Below, piece by piece: positions 5,906-7,465 of a DNA stretch of 7,465 nt. Each line of letters opens with the position of its first letter. Position 1 is the stretch's first letter. The translations under genes and the position numbers were made by a program. The stretch lies in assembly GCA_902494585.1 (NCBI GenBank), contig CABUUD010000091.1, positions 1 to 7,465 on the forward strand. The letters are read 5' to 3'. Source of the DNA: an uncultured Collinsella sp. GTDB taxonomy: Bacteria; Actinomycetota; Coriobacteriia; Coriobacteriales; Coriobacteriaceae. The notes beneath the pieces were generated by a model, which saw only the letters and a program-made list of their open reading frames with translations, was not told the DNA's origin and did not search any database.

Positions 5906-5934
5906 ATAATACCGCGAAATGCACGGAATATTCG
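5906..5934 (-). promoter_or_regulatory. Probable promoter of the Fe-S scaffold operon
   Basis: On the minus strand a TATTAT -10 hexamer (5906-5911) lies 17 bases from a poor -35 (CGAATA, 5929-5934). An 8-bp palindrome GAATATTC (5926-5933) overlaps that -35, which would suit an activator or repressor. Transcription would begin near 5899, giving a leader of about 87 bases. The start site is a prediction. Confidence 0.45.
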
Positions 5935-6215
5935 GCGAACGGCTCAGTTTTCGTAGCGAGAAGCGCGGAACTTTCAATTGAAACGATTTAACCAGACTAT
6001 TTGCGGTCAAGCGACATTTTGTAGGGTGTCAGTTTTTATCAAGGTTTTGATTAGCTTTTGGCAAGACAGCGTTGCCTGACCTGTGGCTATATTGCCGTTC
6101 GCCATCGGATTGCCGCCTTTTACCGTCGACGGGTGCCATTTTGCGTGAATGTTTTGATGGCACGTTTCAATCGTGATGTATTGGATGGTAAGCAGATCCC
6201 GGCGAAGGGAGCGCC

Positions 6216-7028
6216 ATGCAGCGCGTTTGGAGAACGGTCACCGGCTTTTACCATGTTTGTGCCCGTGGCACCGGAAAGCAGAACATCTTTGAGACTGATG
6301 ACGACCGGTGGGAGTTTTTGGAACTGATGCGCGACTGCTGCCGCGATGCCCAGGTGACGATTGTGGCCTGGTGTCTCATGAGCGACTACGTGGATCTGGT
6401 GCTTTTGGATTACGAGGACGAAATGAGCGCTGCTATGCAGCGGCTGCTGTTGACGTATGCTCGTCGGTTCAATAAGCGCGCTGGGCGCGCAGGCTGCCTA
6501 TTTCGTGAGCGTTTTGAGCGCCGCTCGCTCGATACCGACTGGCAGGTGATGGAGGCTATTCGCTCCGTACACGCCGATCCGCAGGAGGAGGGCATTAGCC
6601 TAATCGAGCGTTATCCCTGGAGCAGCTTTGCGGAGCATCTGCGCGCTTACGACAGCGATGCGGCCGATGTCACGAGGGGATTTTCCGATCCTTCTTGTGT
6701 ACTTGAACTTTTTGGTTCTGCCGAGGGCTTTATTGCCTATTCGCTAGCGATGCCCGACGGCGGCGAACCGGTGCTGTGCGATATGAAAGAGACGGAGTGG
6801 GAACGCCACGCCTTTGCCGACAGGTTGGCGAAGAGCCTCGGGGCTCCGCTCCACGGGGTTAAAGCCGCACCGCCGGCGCGGCGCGATGCCGTTATCGTTG
6901 GATTGCGCGATGCCGGATTTACGGTGCGTCAGATTGAGCACTATACCGGGATTGGCAAAAGTACGGTTTCTCGTATTGTGCGGACCCGCACGGGGACGGC
7001 GATGCGGGCTGGCGGAAACGTGATGTAG
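6216..7028 (+). CDS. Catalytically dead Y1 (IS200/RAYT-like) transposase-fold protein with C-terminal HTH
   Basis: Of the 270 residues, 1-145 align with the Y1_Tnp fold: TGFYHVCARGTGKQNIFETDDD (9-30), AWCLMSDYVDLVLL (51-64), MQRLLLTYARRFNKR-GRAGCLFRERF (74-100) and YPWSSFAEHL (133-142). The metal-binding NHxHL motif is replaced by DYVDL (57-61), so both HUH histidines are gone. The RYIHxNP motif bearing the nucleophilic Tyr reads RSVHADP (116-122), so the Tyr is Ser117. DNA strand cleavage is therefore not expected. Residues 222-257 form a helix-turn-helix (GLRDAGFTVRQIEHYTGIGKSTVSRIV), as seen at the C-terminus of some Y1 relatives. The ATG at 6216 has an AAGGGAG site five bases upstream. 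The frame is intact despite the lost residues, pointing to a retained, probably DNA-binding role rather than decay. What it binds is unknown. Confidence 0.8.
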   Translation: MQRVWRTVTGFYHVCARGTGKQNIFETDDDRWEFLELMRDCCRDAQVTIVAWCLMSDYVDLVLLDYEDEMSAAMQRLLLTYARRFNKRAGRAGCLFRERFERRSLDTDWQVMEAIRSVHADPQEEGISLIERYPWSSFAEHLRAYDSDAADVTRGFSDPSCVLELFGSAEGFIAYSLAMPDGGEPVLCDMKETEWERHAFADRLAKSLGAPLHGVKAAPPARRDAVIVGLRDAGFTVRQIEHYTGIGKSTVSRIVRTRTGTAMRAGGNVM

Positions 7029-7187
7029 GGCTGCCTGTGCACCGCGGCTGGGGTCGTTCATGCGCCGCAACCTGCGTTCTAAATGCTTGGTACGCTGACT
7101 GCACTTCTTGATATGCATAGAACGATTGCCGTCTTGCATAAAAATACGGCTCAGTCCGGTTTTACCCGCGCCTACCCCCGTCCACAC

Positions 7188-7212
7188 CGTGCAAAAAGCG
7201 GAGTTTTCAGCA
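7188..7212 (-). repeat. Repeated 25-base site, copy A
   Basis: Read on the minus strand it is TGCTGAAAACTC, a seven-base spacer, then TGCACG. The same 12+7+6 layout occurs on the plus strand at 7399-7423. The outer blocks are identical (18 of 25 bases), while the spacer differs at every position. Confidence 0.6.
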
Positions 7213-7394
7213 TCGTGGTGCTGTCGGCACCGCCGTAATCTTGAAATATATGGGTCCCGAAGCCATTTATGCCTGCCGATGTGCCTCCAAAGCGCATGCT
7301 TGTGACCCCTGAGACAACTATGCTTGTTCTAAAACGATATAAAAGGGTGCCTGGAGCCGTTGATTAACGCTTTCAATGCGTATACACGCAACTT

Positions 7395-7425
7395 GGCGTG
7401 CTGAAAACTCGCAAAAATGCACGCC
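7395..7425 (+). repeat. Repeated 25-base site, copy B, inside a hairpin
   Basis: The 25-base site at 7399-7423 sits within a perfect 7-bp inverted repeat, GGCGTGC (7395-7401) with GCACGCC (7419-7425), leaving a 17-base A-rich loop. Copy A can form only a 3-bp version of this stem. It could be an operator, a REP-like element or an element end. Confidence 0.6.
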
Positions 7426-7465
7426 GCACCCTATGGGACCCGTCTGTGGCGGGCGCGAAGCGAAC

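Larger units (their letters stand above)
5813..6215. other. Intergenic region between divergent genes
   Basis: These 403 bases separate the minus-strand Fe-S operon from the plus-strand Y1 gene. The left part holds the Fe-S operon leader and promoter. The middle (about 5940-6060) is AT-richer and presumably carries the promoter of the Y1 gene, but I could not find a hexamer pair worth naming. A weak GGCAA/TTGCC hairpin is at 6060-6076. Open frames crossing the region have no recognisable content. Confidence 0.6.
7029..7465. other. Gene-free tail of the window
   Basis: No convincing coding frame is seen in these 437 bases. They hold two related inverted sites (7188-7212 and 7399-7423), a GGTGC/GCACC hairpin (7217-7231), and an AGGGTGC (7344-7350)/GCACCCT (7426-7432) inverted repeat. 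A weak TTGATT/TATACA hexamer pair with a short 15-base spacer (7360-7386) may be a promoter for a gene beyond the right edge. No T-rich terminator clearly belonging to the Y1 gene was found. Confidence 0.6.

Noticed and set aside
5905..5910. TATAAT on the plus strand as promoter of the Y1 gene
   Set aside because: No -35 lies at suitable spacing (AAAGGG is at that place), and it would give a leader of about 300 bases. The minus-strand reading for the Fe-S operon fits better.
5813..6010. N-terminal extension of the Fe-S scaffold
   Set aside because: The added 66 residues cover the probable promoter and leader and have no NifU likeness. The ATG at 5812 has a clear ribosome binding site.
6058..6327. 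89-codon plus-strand frame upstream of and overlapping the Y1 gene
   Set aside because: It begins with TTG, lacks a convincing ribosome binding site, and overlaps the Y1 gene in another frame with no recognisable content.
6744..7187. 147-codon minus-strand frame
   Set aside because: It is largely antisense to the Y1 HTH region, has an Arg/His-rich low-information composition, and shows no motif or good start context.

Overview
The window looks like chromosomal DNA from a moderately GC-rich gut bacterium, most likely an actinobacterium of the class Coriobacteriia and possibly Collinsella. This rests on protein character and on the tRNA-Lys tail in the sequence; no database search was run. Three blocks can be told apart.

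Block 1 (1-1253) is the right edge of a prophage or phage-derived island. It holds the C-terminal 241 residues of a phage peptidoglycan hydrolase cut by the window edge, a 36-residue membrane peptide and a strong terminator. Next come short inverted and direct repeats resembling integrase arm sites, then a 47-base 3' fragment of tRNA-Lys(CTT) that reads as an attachment site, followed by a second terminator. Just outside is an unusual 110-base multi-hairpin element. Its left end carries an inverted copy of the tRNA T-arm, and its right end runs into a second 19-base copy of the tRNA tail.

Block 2 (1254-5990) is entirely on the minus strand. In transcription order it has a NifU/IscU-like Fe-S scaffold gene and a GGGtGRT-family gene, 18 bases apart and clearly one operon, with a plausible promoter, a foldable leader and a strong terminator. 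Then comes a soluble FAD-dependent oxidoreductase of the fumarate reductase/L-aspartate oxidase superfamily that lacks the family's HPT motif. Its upstream region has 11-base direct repeats exactly 30 bases apart. Last is a DinD-like protein.

Block 3 (5991-7465) is on the plus strand. It encodes a Y1 (IS200/RAYT-like) transposase-fold protein that has lost both HUH histidines and the nucleophilic tyrosine but keeps a C-terminal helix-turn-helix. This suggests a domesticated DNA-binding protein. The 437 bases after it hold no convincing gene, but contain a pair of related 25-base sites in inverted orientation, one inside a 7-bp hairpin.

The most interesting items are the tRNA-tail-bounded structured element, the catalytically dead Y1-HTH protein with nearby repeated sites, and the Fe-S scaffold/GGGtGRT pair, whose joint role is unclear.
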